In this document: positions 33,990 to 43,000 of the stretch, piece after piece
How the letters are laid out: each line of letters starts with the position of its first letter
Position numbering within the stretch: position 1 is the first letter of the stretch
From: CAXXOK01 sp963666755
GTDB taxonomy: Bacteria > Bacillota > Clostridia > Christensenellales > Aristaeellaceae
Direction of reading: 5' to 3'
Assembly: GCA_963666755.2 (NCBI GenBank)
Contig: CAXXGW010000009.1
Coordinates: 2,540,480-2,604,479 of the forward strand
DNA: 64,000 nucleotides
Notes under the pieces: generated by a model
What the model saw: the letters and a program-made list of their open reading frames with translations, nothing else
The model's database searches: none
What the model was told of the DNA's origin: nothing
Translations under genes and position numbers: made by a program

Positions 33990-34661
33990 ATGCGGCTAAA
34001 ACGATCCTACCGCTTTTGGCGCGGGCTGGTACGCGCCGCCTGCCCCCGGATGCGCACCGAATGGGCGCAGCCCTATACCGGAGAACCTTCCGTATTTATC
34101 TGCAATCATGCCGGCGCGCTCGGCCCCATCGCCATGTGCGCGCGCTTTCCGCTGGCCGATCAACTGCGCCCGTGGATGAACGCGCAAGTGCTCAGCGCCC
34201 GGGAAACCCCCGCTTACGTGCGGCAGGATTACTGGTGGCGGCCGGGCTCGAAGCTGGCGCCGCTGTACAACGCGACGCTGCCCTATATCGCCGCGGCCAT
34301 CCTCCCGCCCATCCTGCGCACGGCGCCCACAGTGCCGGTGTACCACGATGCGCGGATCATTCGCACGCTGCGCGAAAGCCTGCGCGCTCTGCAGGCTGGG
34401 GAGCCGCTGGTCATCTTTCCGGAGCAGCCCTCCGGTTTCCAATCGCATCAGGAAGCGCTCAACCGCGGCTTTTTACAGATCGCGCCCGCCTTTGCGCGCA
34501 CCGCCAAACGGGGGCTGGCCTTCTGGCCGGTGCGCATCGACATGCGCGACCGCGTGTTCTACGTCGGCGTGCCGCTACGCTACGATCCTGCCCTGACGCT
34601 GGAGGCGCAGATCGACGCACTGCTGGCCGGAATGGCGCAGGGAATCCGCGTCCCGGGGTGA
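33990..34661 (+). CDS. PlsC-like acyltransferase-family protein, variant motif
   Basis: A 223-residue protein with the order of a 1-acylglycerol-3-phosphate acyltransferase domain. Block I is CNHAGALGP instead of NHxxxxD, so the aspartate of the catalytic pair is a glycine; block III is FPEQPSG in place of FPEGTRS. The first 20 residues are basic and may lie on the membrane. The next gene's C-terminal domain has the same unusual NHxxLxGP form, so the two belong to one divergent subfamily. The ATG at 33990 has GGAG 8 bases upstream. Lipid or cell-envelope acylation is inferred; lack of the aspartate makes standard PlsC chemistry uncertain. Confidence 0.72.
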   Translation: MRLKRSYRFWRGLVRAACPRMRTEWAQPYTGEPSVFICNHAGALGPIAMCARFPLADQLRPWMNAQVLSARETPAYVRQDYWWRPGSKLAPLYNATLPYIAAAILPPILRTAPTVPVYHDARIIRTLRESLRALQAGEPLVIFPEQPSGFQSHQEALNRGFLQIAPAFARTAKRGLAFWPVRIDMRDRVFYVGVPLRYDPALTLEAQIDALLAGMAQGIRVPG

Positions 34662-34696
34662 CCGTGCCGGTGGCCCCACACGGTCTACACTGTTGA

Positions 34697-34733
34697 AACC
34701 CGCCCGCCGTTTGGCTGCGGCGGGTTCATTTTA
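34697..34733 (+). terminator. Terminator after the acyltransferase-like gene
   Basis: AACCCGCC / GGCGGGTT stem with an imperfect inner GC part, then CATTTTAT. Confidence 0.7.
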
Positions 34734-34767
34734 TGCCGGAAAAACGCGCGGCCCCCGGCCGTTTGCG

Positions 34768-34796
34768 TTGCTCCGGCTTGACCGATATGGTAGAAT
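34768..34796 (+). promoter_or_regulatory. Promoter of the membrane-acyltransferase fusion gene
   Basis: TTGCTC (34768-34773) and TAGAAT (34791-34796) with 17 bp between. The predicted transcript start (about 34803) lies after the TTG at 34800, supporting the GTG at 34845 as start codon. Confidence 0.55.
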
Positions 34797-34844
34797 AAGT
34801 TGTTTGTAAAATTTCGCGCCGTTGCAGGAGGGAGCGATCTGCCG

Positions 34845-37145
34845 GTGACCCAGCGGGGCAAGGAACCCACCTGGGCGGGTTCGCGGCGCATCATGCTGGC
34901 AATGATGTCCCTGAGCACGCTGTATAACTATCTGTACTGCATGACGGTAAGCAGCGCCTACGGCCTGATGCCGGTGCTGGGCGGCGCGCTGTTTATGACG
35001 GGCGCGGTCGCTACCACCTATGGGCAGACCTTTCTGGGCCCCAACCGGCTGTACTTGACGCGCCGCATGCGCGTAACCGGTACGGTGCTGTTGGTGTTCA
35101 TGCAGCTGTTATCGCTGGTGCTGTTCACGCTCTACCCCATTTTCAGCGCTCCGCCGTCGGTTTGGGCGCTGTTTGCGGTGGTGCTGGCGCTTACCCTGCG
35201 CACCATTCTGGCGCGTCGGCTGGTTGGGCAGGTCATGAGCAAGCGCATAGGGCGCGGCGTATTTATTCTTTTATATGCTCTATTGCAGCTGGTGCTCGCG
35301 GGCGGGGCGGCCGGGCTGCTGTTCGGCACCCTGCCGGATGCCAACGCCTGGCAAACGCTGGGCGGTTACGGGCTAAGTGTGCTGATGGAAACCTACACCC
35401 TCTGGCGGGATCGGCGGCTGCTGGCCGGCGAGCGCGAGGCTGAGCCGGTGGAGCCGGATCAGGTGGTACGCGTGATCGGCGAGCTGCAAGCCGTGCATGC
35501 CTACGGCGCGTACCAGCGCCTCTTTACCCTGATCCTGATGGCGCTGCAGGTAACGCTGGTGATGGTATACACCTTCATCGGCGTAACGCTGGGAGAAATC
35601 CTCGCCTGCCTGGCGCTGTCTGTGGCCTGCACCATCCTGATGCGCGAGGGTACGGATTTTCTGCTCTCGCGGCTGCGCAAACGCAGGCCCGCCATCCTGC
35701 AACTGCTGCTGATCGGGCTTTTCCTGTGGGTATATGGGCTGGTGCTGTTTTATCGGCTGCTCAACGCCATGCCTGACCTGCTCCTCAGCTATTTAACGCT
35801 GGGGCTGTGCTCCAGCGGGCTATCCATCGCGGTTACCTGCCTTGCCCAGATGGAGCCGGAAATGACCGAGGTGGCCGAGTACGGCCTGCAAAACCAGATG
35901 CGCGGTTATGACCGGATGCGCAGCGTCTATACGGAGCTGGCCATCCTGCTGGGGCAGGCGGCCGCCATGGTGCTGCTGGCGGGGATGTGCCTGCCCGCGG
36001 GGCAGCTATGGACGAAGCTTGATTTCTCACAGCTGCTTAGCAGCTTCCGCCCGCTGATGGTAGTGCCTCCTCTTTTGCTGGTAGCGGGCGCGATCGTAAG
36101 TGTATTGCACTTTCCGCTGAACCACCGGCATTTTGAAAAGCTGCGGCGCTTCCTGGCGCCGGATGCAGCTGAGAACCCGGCGCTTAAAAAGCAACTGGAC
36201 GAAGTGGTGGTCGCCCGCCATAAAAACCGCTATGGGGTCAAGCTGATCGTGCTTTTGCTGCGCCCGCTGTACTACCACCGGGTATTGGCGCGGGAAAACG
36301 CCGCCGGCTATGAGGACGGTACGCTGGTGCTGGTCTGTAACCACGGGGAGCTGTACGGTCCCATCGTCACCAACCTGTACGTGCCCATCAGCTTCCGGCC
36401 ATGGTGCATCAGCGACATGATGGAAAAGGACGTCGTCGTCCGCTATGTGTACGAGAACACCATTGTACGGCAAAAATGGCTGCCCGACGCGCTCAAGCTG
36501 CCGCTTACGCGCCTGCTCAGCCCCCTGTTCCTGTGGGTGTTCCACAGTCTGGAAGCTATCCCGGTCTATCGGAACAACCCGCGTTCGCTGATGCGAACCT
36601 TCCGCCTGACGGTGGAAGCCATGCAGGCCGGGGATAATATCCTTGTGTTTCCCGAACGGGGCGAAAGCGACACGCCCGGGCAGAAGGGCTACGCCACCGA
36701 AGGCGTTGGCGATCTGTATACCGGCTTTGCGATGATTGCCCCCGCCTTCTACGCCAAAACCCACAAGCGCGCGGTGTTCCTGCCGCTGTACGCCAGCAAG
36801 CACCTGCGCACCATCACCTTCGGGCACGGCATCTGCTATAACCCTGACGCACCCGCCACAGAAGAAAAGCTGCGCATCGTGCACGAACTGCAAAGCAGCA
36901 TGGAAAGCATGTACGCCGTCGAGCGCACGGAGCTGGCCCGCCGCGCCCAGGTGCGAAGGCAGTGGTTGCAACGCCGCCGCGCACGCCTGAGCCGTGAGCA
37001 CCGGGCTGAGCTGGAAGCGCTGGAGCAGGAGGCTGCCACGTCCGAAGCGCCCCAGCCAGCGCCCGGGCGCGTTGAACCAGCGCCGGAACCCGCCGCGCCG
37101 CTTGCGCCGGAACCCAAACCCCGGCAAGCCGACGGCCTTTCCTGA
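34845..37145 (+). CDS. Polytopic membrane domain fused to PlsC-like acyltransferase
   Basis: A 766-residue protein. The first ~430 residues hold about twelve hydrophobic segments, loosely transporter-like. Residues ~490-690 carry an acyltransferase-type domain: CNHGELYGPIV (again NHxxLxGP with glycine where PlsC has aspartate), SLEAIPVYRNNPRS and FPERGESDTPGQKGY. The last ~80 residues are a basic coiled coil (ARRAQVRRQWLQRRRARLSREH) and a Pro/Ala tail. Start GTG at 34845 has GGAGGGAG nine bases upstream. The layout recalls LplT-Aas, where a lysophospholipid flippase is joined to an acyltransferase, but here no acyl-ACP synthetase part exists. Probably moves or remodels a lipid and acts with the preceding gene; inferred. 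Confidence 0.75.
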   Translation: MTQRGKEPTWAGSRRIMLAMMSLSTLYNYLYCMTVSSAYGLMPVLGGALFMTGAVATTYGQTFLGPNRLYLTRRMRVTGTVLLVFMQLLSLVLFTLYPIFSAPPSVWALFAVVLALTLRTILARRLVGQVMSKRIGRGVFILLYALLQLVLAGGAAGLLFGTLPDANAWQTLGGYGLSVLMETYTLWRDRRLLAGEREAEPVEPDQVVRVIGELQAVHAYGAYQRLFTLILMALQVTLVMVYTFIGVTLGEILACLALSVACTILMREGTDFLLSRLRKRRPAILQLLLIGLFLWVYGLVLFYRLLNAMPDLLLSYLTLGLCSSGLSIAVTCLAQMEPEMTEVAEYGLQNQMRGYDRMRSVYTELAILLGQAAAMVLLAGMCLPAGQLWTKLDFSQLLSSFRPLMVVPPLLLVAGAIVSVLHFPLNHRHFEKLRRFLAPDAAENPALKKQLDEVVVARHKNRYGVKLIVLLLRPLYYHRVLARENAAGYEDGTLVLVCNHGELYGPIVTNLYVPISFRPWCISDMMEKDVVVRYVYENTIVRQKWLPDALKLPLTRLLSPLFLWVFHSLEAIPVYRNNPRSLMRTFRLTVEAMQAGDNILVFPERGESDTPGQKGYATEGVGDLYTGFAMIAPAFYAKTHKRAVFLPLYASKHLRTITFGHGICYNPDAPATEEKLRIVHELQSSMESMYAVERTELARRAQVRRQWLQRRRARLSREHRAELEALEQEAATSEAPQPAPGRVEPAPEPAAPLAPEPKPRQADGLS

Positions 37146-37240
37146 CAAATGTGCCCCATGACGGCGCCAGCTTGCCGCAATGCCGGTTTCGTGGTATGAT
37201 GTTGCTCTTAAGTGATCGACCGCAAGGAGGAATCGCCTTC

Positions 37241-38557
37241 ATGACCCTGGATGCCGTAGAACTGGACCGCGACCTGCGCCGACGCGGCGAAAAGCGTAGC
37301 CTGGACTGGTTTGCCTGGCTCGCGCTGGCGGCGCTGGTCGCCTTTTCCGTTTGGATGTACCTGTGGGAGTATGCCAATCAAAGCAGCGATCTGTATAAGC
37401 ATGCGCTGATTGCCAGCGAGTTTTCCTTTACCGACCCGCACAGCATCACCAGTCGGCTGGCTTACCCGCTGTGGCACCTGTTTGTGGCGGCGCTGTACCA
37501 GCTGGGCGTGCCGCTGGCGTGGGCGGCCGCGAGCGTATGCGCCCTGTGCAAGGCCGCTGCCTTTCTGCTGACCCGCCGCTATCTGGTGGTGATGACCCGC
37601 GCCCGCGTGTCCGATGCGCTGCTGACGGTGCTTGCCCTGCTGGTGATGGTGGTCACCCCCATCCGCGTGCTGGGCGTGAACGACGGGGTTTACCACGGCG
37701 TGGGCTCGCCTACCGTATGGCATAACCCCACGCAGCTGGCCGTGCTGGTCACGGCGCTTTTGTGCGTGCCCTATACCCTGCATTGCTGGTATGCCTTTGA
37801 AGCTCGCGCGGCCAAGGAAGGGCCCGGCGCGATGCTGCCCTGGCGCAAGGTGCTTATGCTGGCGGCCCTGCTGATGCTCAGCCTTTCCGCCAAGCCTACC
37901 TTCATGCAGGCGCTGATCCCCGCGGCGGCAATGTTCTTCCTGATCCAGTGGATACGCCGCCCGCACAGCAGCCGTTTCTTTTTGCAGATGATCGCGGCGT
38001 TTCTGCCTGCGGTGGCCTATTTTGTCCTGCAATACCTGTACTACACCGGCGTGGTGGTGCCCTATACCAGCGGGGTGGAGTTCGCGCTCAGCTGGCAAAG
38101 CGCATGGGAAGCCCTGCGTAACATGCTGCTGATGGCGGCGTTCCCGCTATTTGCGCTGGCTTTCTGCCGTTTGCCCGAGCGCCGCGGGGATCAGACCGTG
38201 ATCCTCTGCCTTTGGATGGCGTTTTTCAGCATCCTGGAAGCGATGAGCTTTCAGGAAACGGGCATCCGGATTGGCCACGGTAATTTCAACTGGGCCAGCA
38301 TGAGCTCCGCCTTCCTGCTGTGGGTGGTGGTGCTGCCGCGCTTTATCGAATCGGTTGCCGCTTACCGCACCGATGCCGCTACGCTTCGTGCCGAAACGGC
38401 GGCCGGTACGGCAGCTTCGACGACGCTGCGCGCACGGCGCACGTCGCTGCGGCTGCGCTCGGCGGCTTTTCTGGGGGCGTTTGTGCTGCTGGTTTGGCAT
38501 GCCTACTCCAGCGTATATTACCTGATGTACCTGTTGCAATCCGGGAATGTATTTTAA
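37241..38557 (+). CDS. Polytopic membrane protein, glycosyltransferase-C-like, unknown function
   Basis: A 438-residue protein with about ten hydrophobic segments. The first loop carries NQSSDLYKHALIASEF and SRLAYPLWHLF, a pattern seen in multi-spanning envelope proteins of Clostridia related to GT-C enzymes (early acidic residue after TM1, histidine-rich first loop, VYHGVGSPTVWHNPTQ). I do not recognise a named family. AAGGAGG stands before the ATG at 37241; 30 further codons upstream are open but unsupported. It follows the fusion gene by 95 bases and probably shares its envelope role. Confidence 0.72.
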   Translation: MTLDAVELDRDLRRRGEKRSLDWFAWLALAALVAFSVWMYLWEYANQSSDLYKHALIASEFSFTDPHSITSRLAYPLWHLFVAALYQLGVPLAWAAASVCALCKAAAFLLTRRYLVVMTRARVSDALLTVLALLVMVVTPIRVLGVNDGVYHGVGSPTVWHNPTQLAVLVTALLCVPYTLHCWYAFEARAAKEGPGAMLPWRKVLMLAALLMLSLSAKPTFMQALIPAAAMFFLIQWIRRPHSSRFFLQMIAAFLPAVAYFVLQYLYYTGVVVPYTSGVEFALSWQSAWEALRNMLLMAAFPLFALAFCRLPERRGDQTVILCLWMAFFSILEAMSFQETGIRIGHGNFNWASMSSAFLLWVVVLPRFIESVAAYRTDAATLRAETAAGTAASTTLRARRTSLRLRSAAFLGAFVLLVWHAYSSVYYLMYLLQSGNVF

Positions 38558-39234
38558 TCCCGTTGCCCGTCAAGTTTTCTTTGAAAGCTGCACAGAGCCC
38601 GGAGCGATGCTCCGGGCTCTGTGTTGCTGATCCCCCGCCGCTACAGAACCGGGTCAAGGGCGCAAGCCCTTACAAACTTTTGGGGGGCCGCAGGAAAGCG
38701 TGCGGCCAGTAGCAGCTTCGCCGCAGGCGATAGCGCCCCGCAGGCGGGGCGTCAAACGAACAGGCAAACGGCAGTGCAGCCTTCACTGCTTGAACGCCCG
38801 GATGAGCACCATGCTCCTCTACCGCAGCATATGCCCGTAGTGAGCGAACAGCCCGTAGAGCTATAAAGCGAGCGGCGAAAGTGCATTGTTTGGGGTAGAA
38901 ATGCGCGTCTCCCGCCGCTGCAGAACCGGGTCAAGGGCACAAGCCCTTACAAACTTTTGGGGGGCCGAAGGGAAGCATGCGGCCAGTAGCCGCTTCGCCG
39001 CAGGCGATAGCGCCCCGCAGGCGGGGCGTCAAACGAACAGGCAAACGGCAGTGCAGCCTGCACTGCTTGAACGCCCGGATGTGTCCCAAAGTCCTCCGTT
39101 GCAGCGGACCGCCACGGCGAGTGAAAAGCCCGCAGTGCTAGAAAGCGAACGTTGCAGAGCCTTGCACCTGCTTTACCGAGAGCCTTGCCCCCTGCTGCTT
39201 GCGCGCCCAGAACGCCGACAGGCGCCTCTGCTGC
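38558..39234. repeat. Hairpin and two divergent 171-bp repeat units (3' repeat family relative, locus 3)
   Basis: At 38591-38623 a perfect 15-bp stem (CACAGAGCCCGGAGC / GCTCCGGGCTCTGTG) follows the membrane protein gene. Two copies of a 171-bp unit lie at 38634-38804 and 38911-39081 (offset 277). Each has GGGTCAAGGGC-GCAA-GCCCTT, ACTTTTGGGG, then GCGATAGCGCCCCGCAGGCGGGGCGTC. The order is the reverse complement of the other loci's CCC...TTGACCC layout, so the unit is oriented with the leftward hydrolase gene ending at 39235. Between and after the copies are degenerate GAGCGAACAGCCCG segments also found in locus 2. No gene seen. Confidence 0.8.
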
Positions 39235-39993
39235 TCAATCCTGCATAAGGCTGCCGTTCAAATGCAACGAAAGCACGGTGGCATAGTCTTCCGGCTGCTG
39301 CAGGCAAAACTCGCCGTGCTTGCCTTCCTCCAGCCACAGGAGGCTGTGGGGAAGCGTTTTGCACAGTAACTGGGCCGAACGGTAGAGGGCTCCCGGCTCG
39401 CGCATACCCGCAAGCACCAACGTTTTCGCGCGGCACTGCGCCAGCCCGGCCGGGATGCGGTAACTCGCATTGCTGCGCAGCGTGCGGATGAGTGATTGCA
39501 GGCTGAGCTTGCGGCTGTCCCGGAAATAATCGGGGAACATCGCATCCGGCACACACAGCGCGCGCGCCTGCTGCCGTGCGAACCACTCCCTGCTGATCAG
39601 CCCGTAGCTCATGCGCGCCATCGGCGCGGCCAGCGCTGCCACCAACGGCATGGGGCGCACCAGCGCGCTCTCAATCCACGCGTAGTCCGCCACATCCGGG
39701 CGGCGGCTGAGCGCCTCCACGACGATCTGTGCGCCCAGCGAGAGCCCGCCCAGCGCGTGCACGTGTCCGTGCTGGTGCGCATCAATCCAGTCCAGCAGCT
39801 TCTGCGCCGAGGCCTCAATACTCTCAAACGGCTGATCCGCCGCCTCGGCGTATCCGTCGATCACCGGCAGCACAATGTGATAATCGTCCGCCAGCCGCTC
39901 CGCAATGGGCCGGTACGCCCAGGCGGAGAGCCCCGCCCCGTGCAACAGCACCACCGTGGGGCCAATGTCCAGCCCCATCGTATGAAACACCAT
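39235..39993 (-). CDS. Alpha/beta hydrolase
   Basis: A 252-residue single-domain alpha/beta hydrolase. Oxyanion segment LLHGAGLSAWAY near residue 19, nucleophile elbow GGLSLGAQ (GxSxG) near residue 87, and a C-terminal LWLEEGKHGEF with the catalytic histidine. The fold covers esterases, lipases and acyl hydrolases; no substrate is evident. GGGAGG precedes the ATG at 39991-39993. The DUF1697 gene ends 23 bases upstream, so the two are probably one unit. Confidence 0.85.
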   Translation of the reverse strand: MVFHTMGLDIGPTVVLLHGAGLSAWAYRPIAERLADDYHIVLPVIDGYAEAADQPFESIEASAQKLLDWIDAHQHGHVHALGGLSLGAQIVVEALSRRPDVADYAWIESALVRPMPLVAALAAPMARMSYGLISREWFARQQARALCVPDAMFPDYFRDSRKLSLQSLIRTLRSNASYRIPAGLAQCRAKTLVLAGMREPGALYRSAQLLCKTLPHSLLWLEEGKHGEFCLQQPEDYATVLSLHLNGSLMQD

Positions 39994-40016
39994 GGAAGGC
40001 ACCTCCCGCGTAAGCG

Positions 40017-40571
40017 TCAGAGCTTTTGAAGCTGGTCGGCTAACCGCCGTACCGTTCGCAGGTTGCGCACCGTGCTTTCGGGCGCCGCGCGGGCGATTTT
40101 GGTTGCGGCCTTGGAAAGGCGGATGCTCTGCGCGCAAAGCAGGTAAAGCGCCCCTGGGCCGGAACGCACGGTGTCGCCATCCGCATCCTCACACAGGAGC
40201 GCGCGGAGGCTCTCCCCTGCGGGCATATATGGCATGAAAATGACGTAGTCGTGCTCCACAGCGGGGTCGGCCGCCTGCGCCCGTTCCATTTCCGTTTCGG
40301 AAAACGGCCATCGCAGCAGTGTTTCCTGTAGTGCGGCCTCACTGCGCAGCAGCACGGCGGCATCAAACCCGAACCGCGCCGCGAACGACTCCCGGATGGC
40401 CTGCGTCATGCCTGCCTCCTCCGCCGGGGCCGTAAACACCACGTTCCCGGTCTGCAAAAAAGCGCGTGCATCCGTAAAACCCAAATCCCGGAAGAACGTC
40501 TGTAACGCCTGCCCGGACACGGCGTTATGACCCCCTACGTTCAGCGCGCGCACCAGCGCCGCAAACCGCAT
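40017..40571 (-). CDS. DUF1697 family protein
   Basis: A 184-residue cytoplasmic protein with the DUF1697 opening MRFAALVRALNVGGHN and following FLQTGNVVF; C-terminal IRLSKAATKIARAAPESTVRNLRTV is also typical. Molecular role of this widespread family is not established. I favour the second of two close ATGs (40569-40571) because GGGAGGGGG is then 6 bases away; the other is at 40575-40577. In line with the downstream hydrolase. Confidence 0.85.
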   Translation of the reverse strand: MRFAALVRALNVGGHNAVSGQALQTFFRDLGFTDARAFLQTGNVVFTAPAEEAGMTQAIRESFAARFGFDAAVLLRSEAALQETLLRWPFSETEMERAQAADPAVEHDYVIFMPYMPAGESLRALLCEDADGDTVRSGPGALYLLCAQSIRLSKAATKIARAAPESTVRNLRTVRRLADQLQKL

Positions 40572-40615
40572 GGACATCCCCCTCCCGCAGCAATCGGCAA
40601 AGCACGCCCCGGCGG

Positions 40616-41302
40616 TCAGCACACGCGGGGTGTAAAGTAGGCGTCGTATTTCTCCCGAATCGCCTGTTCATCAATTTTATACCGGTTCAGGTGCTTGACG
40701 ACCAGCGCCGTAACCTCCGCCTTATCCCCGCCGCGCACCGCGCGCAGCAGAGCCTCGTGGTCGGCCACGATCTTGATTTCCTTTACGGTCGCCAGGCTCA
40801 GGCTGCGCACCCGGTCAAAGTGGATGGCCATGCTCTCCAGCATCTGGTAGGTTTGCAGGCGGTTGGTCAGCCGGTAAAACTCACGGTGGAAATCGTCATC
40901 CAGCTCCATCAGCTTTTCGGGCATCTGGTTATCCACATAAAACTGCTGGAGCTTCACATTCGCCTCCGCAGCGGAAAAATCCAGCTCCGGGGCCAGTTCG
41001 CATGCCAACTCCATGATGGCCTTATCCAGCACCTGCCGTAAAAAGCGGCTTTCCTCCACCATAGCGCAGTCAATCAGCGCAATGCGGCTGCCCCGCTGGG
41101 GCAGGATTTCCACAATGCGAATCTTGCTCAGCTCGATCAGCGCTTCGCGGATGGGCGTGCGGCTCAGCCCAAGCGACGCGGACAGCTCGTTTTCGCTCAG
41201 CAGGCTGCCGGGCACCAGCGTCAGGGAGGCGATATTGCGTTTGAGCATCCGCAGGGCATAATCGCGCGCGGTTTCACGGGCATAACGTTCGGTTACCAGC
41301 AT
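40616..41302 (-). CDS. GntR/FadR-family transcriptional regulator (FCD domain)
   Basis: A 228-residue regulator: winged helix (LTLVPGSLLSENELSASLGLSRTPIREALIEL split over residues ~25-60) and an all-helical FCD effector domain (residues ~85-220) with the metal-binding type pattern DDDFHREFY and later HEALLRAVRGGD. FCD regulators respond to organic acids or sugar acids; no target is evident nearby. ATG at 41300-41302 follows AAAGGGGG. Confidence 0.92.
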   Translation of the reverse strand: MLVTERYARETARDYALRMLKRNIASLTLVPGSLLSENELSASLGLSRTPIREALIELSKIRIVEILPQRGSRIALIDCAMVEESRFLRQVLDKAIMELACELAPELDFSAAEANVKLQQFYVDNQMPEKLMELDDDFHREFYRLTNRLQTYQMLESMAIHFDRVRSLSLATVKEIKIVADHEALLRAVRGGDKAEVTALVVKHLNRYKIDEQAIREKYDAYFTPRVC

Positions 41303-41377
41303 GCCGGCGCCCCCTTTGCTGGATGGCGTCGCCCCTCCGGGCGGGATGTGCATTGCGGTTGCCGCATCGCGGCGGGC

Positions 41378-41818
41378 TCAGTCCGGGTCGGGCGGATAAT
41401 CCTGCGCGCCGTCAAACTCCTCCACAGGCACATCCGCGGCAGCCCACTCCTCGTCGCGCCGGGCAATTTCCTCCGCCGTCAGGCGGTGCACCGCGCCGCA
41501 CACGGCGCAGCGATCCACGCCGCGATCCACATGCCGCCAGTCGTGGGTGTCGCGCTCCTGCCCGCAGATGCGGCATACCTGCTCGCATTCGCTTTTCTTG
41601 AGCCACAGGTGGTGCGTATCGCGTTGCTGGCCGCAGCGCGCACATCGGCAATGATCCCACGTATGCGGCACAGACTCGGTTTTGCCGCACAGGGCGCACG
41701 TATGCTCACAGCGGCCCTCGGCCTCCGTAAAACGGTGGCCGGTATCCCGCGTTTGCCCGCAGCGCGCGCAGCGGCAACCCTCCCACCGGTGTCCGAGCAG
41801 CTTGCAGATCCAGTTCAC
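41378..41818 (-). CDS. Repetitive zinc-ribbon protein
   Basis: A 146-residue protein built from about five short CxxC modules: CRCARCGQTRDTGH, CEHTCALCGKTESVPH, CRCARCGQQRDTHH, CEQVCRICGQERDTHD and CAVCGAVHR. Each pair is followed by a histidine/tryptophan position, giving a chain of knuckles that should bind several zinc ions. The C-terminal ~35 residues are acidic. The very short opening MNWICKLLGHRW is shared by small Firmicute proteins of this type with no known function. Lies between the GntR gene and tsaD. Confidence 0.8.
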   Translation of the reverse strand: MNWICKLLGHRWEGCRCARCGQTRDTGHRFTEAEGRCEHTCALCGKTESVPHTWDHCRCARCGQQRDTHHLWLKKSECEQVCRICGQERDTHDWRHVDRGVDRCAVCGAVHRLTAEEIARRDEEWAAADVPVEEFDGAQDYPPDPD

Positions 41819-41872
41819 GGTTCATTTCCCCCCGGTTGGTATTCGCCCGCCGGTCGGGCGCGGATAGGCTTT

Positions 41873-42901
41873 CTAAATAAGCGACAGGGCAGGCTCGGCG
41901 TTGAGCGACAGGGTCGCCAGCTCGCCCCGCAGCAGGCGATAATAGGCAGCGCTGCCGATCATGGCGGCGTTATCGGTGCAAAGCACCAGCTCCGGCATGC
42001 ACAGGGTAAAGCCCTGCTCGGCAGCCAGCGTGGCCATGCGCTGCCTGAGCAGTGTGTTGGCGCTGACCCCGCCCGCCAGGCACAGGGTGTGCAGCCCGCT
42101 TTCCCGCAGGGCAAGGGTCGCCTTTTCGCAGAGGCTTTCCACAATGGCATGCTGGTAAGCGGCGGCCAGATCGGCCCGGGGCAATTCCTCCCCGCGCTGG
42201 GTAAAGCCGTGGCAAAGGTTGATAAACGCCGTTTTCAACCCCGAAAAGCTGAAATTATACCGCCCTTCGGGGTTGGGGTGCGGCAGTTTGAAGCGCGTGG
42301 CATCGCCCTGCGCGGCCAGCTTGCTCAGGTGCGGGCCGCCGGGATACGGCAGCCCCAGCGCACGCGCGCCCTTGTCGAACGCCTCGCCGGCCGCGTCGTC
42401 CACGGTTTGCCCCAGCAGGGTGTAACGGCCGTAATCTTCCACGCGCACCAGATGGCTGTGCCCGCCGCTGGCCACCAGGCACACAAACGGCGGCTGCAGC
42501 GTGGGGGTGGTCAGGTAGTTGGCGCTCACATGCCCCTCGATGTGGTTCACGGGGATCAGCGGTAGCCCGGTAGTAAACTGCAGCCCTTTCATGCAGCTTA
42601 CGCCCGTTAGCAGCGCGCCGACCAGCCCCGGCCCGTAGGTCACGGCCAACGCGTCCACCTCCCGCAGGGTCAGCCCCGCGTCGGCAAGCGCGCGGTCGAT
42701 CACGCGGTCGCACGCGTCCACATGGGCGCGGCTGGCAATCTCCGGCACCACGCCGCCGTACAGGGCGTGGACATCCACCTGAGAAAAGATAACGCTGCTG
42801 AGCACCGTGCGCCCGTTTTCCACTACGGCGGCTGCGGTTTCATCACAGCTGGATTCCAAAGCCAGGATACGGATGGAAGCCTTGCCCTGCAAGGCTTCCA
42901 T
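41873..42901 (-). CDS. tsaD: tRNA N6-adenosine threonylcarbamoyltransferase
   Basis: TsaD transfers threonylcarbamoyl from TC-AMP to A37 of ANN-decoding tRNAs, acting with TsaB/TsaE. Seen: ILALESSCDETAAAVV, VVPEIASRAH, TYGPGLVGALLTG, metal ligands HIEGH, GGHSHLV, DDAAGEAFDKGARALGL, and GGVSANTLLR. About 342 residues, full length. I take the ATG at 42899-42901 (AGGGAAG upstream); a GTG 24 bases further upstream lacks a ribosome site. This ATG lies inside a perfect 15-bp hairpin (42871-42903), so initiation may be structure-controlled. tsaB and tsaE are not in the window. Confidence 0.96.
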   Translation of the reverse strand: MEALQGKASIRILALESSCDETAAAVVENGRTVLSSVIFSQVDVHALYGGVVPEIASRAHVDACDRVIDRALADAGLTLREVDALAVTYGPGLVGALLTGVSCMKGLQFTTGLPLIPVNHIEGHVSANYLTTPTLQPPFVCLVASGGHSHLVRVEDYGRYTLLGQTVDDAAGEAFDKGARALGLPYPGGPHLSKLAAQGDATRFKLPHPNPEGRYNFSFSGLKTAFINLCHGFTQRGEELPRADLAAAYQHAIVESLCEKATLALRESGLHTLCLAGGVSANTLLRQRMATLAAEQGFTLCMPELVLCTDNAAMIGSAAYYRLLRGELATLSLNAEPALSLI

Positions 42902-42903
42902 CC
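42871..42903 (-). promoter_or_regulatory. Perfect hairpin over the tsaD start codon
   Basis: Arms GGATGGAAGCCTTGC and GCAAGGCTTCCATCC pair over 15 bp with a 3-base loop. The proposed ATG is in the 5' arm. Unusual for a housekeeping gene and could limit initiation. Confidence 0.7.
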
Positions 42904-43000
42904 GGGTTAAGCTTCCCTGCGTCACGTTTGTGCATGCCCGCCTTTCCGATTGGTTGCCTGCGGCCGCCGGTTGCGGCCGTACCCATACGGCTTGAACGCC

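Noticed and set aside
38634..39248. Rightward frames of 81 and 120 codons in locus 3
   Set aside because: They consist of translated repeat units; similarity between them follows the DNA repeat.
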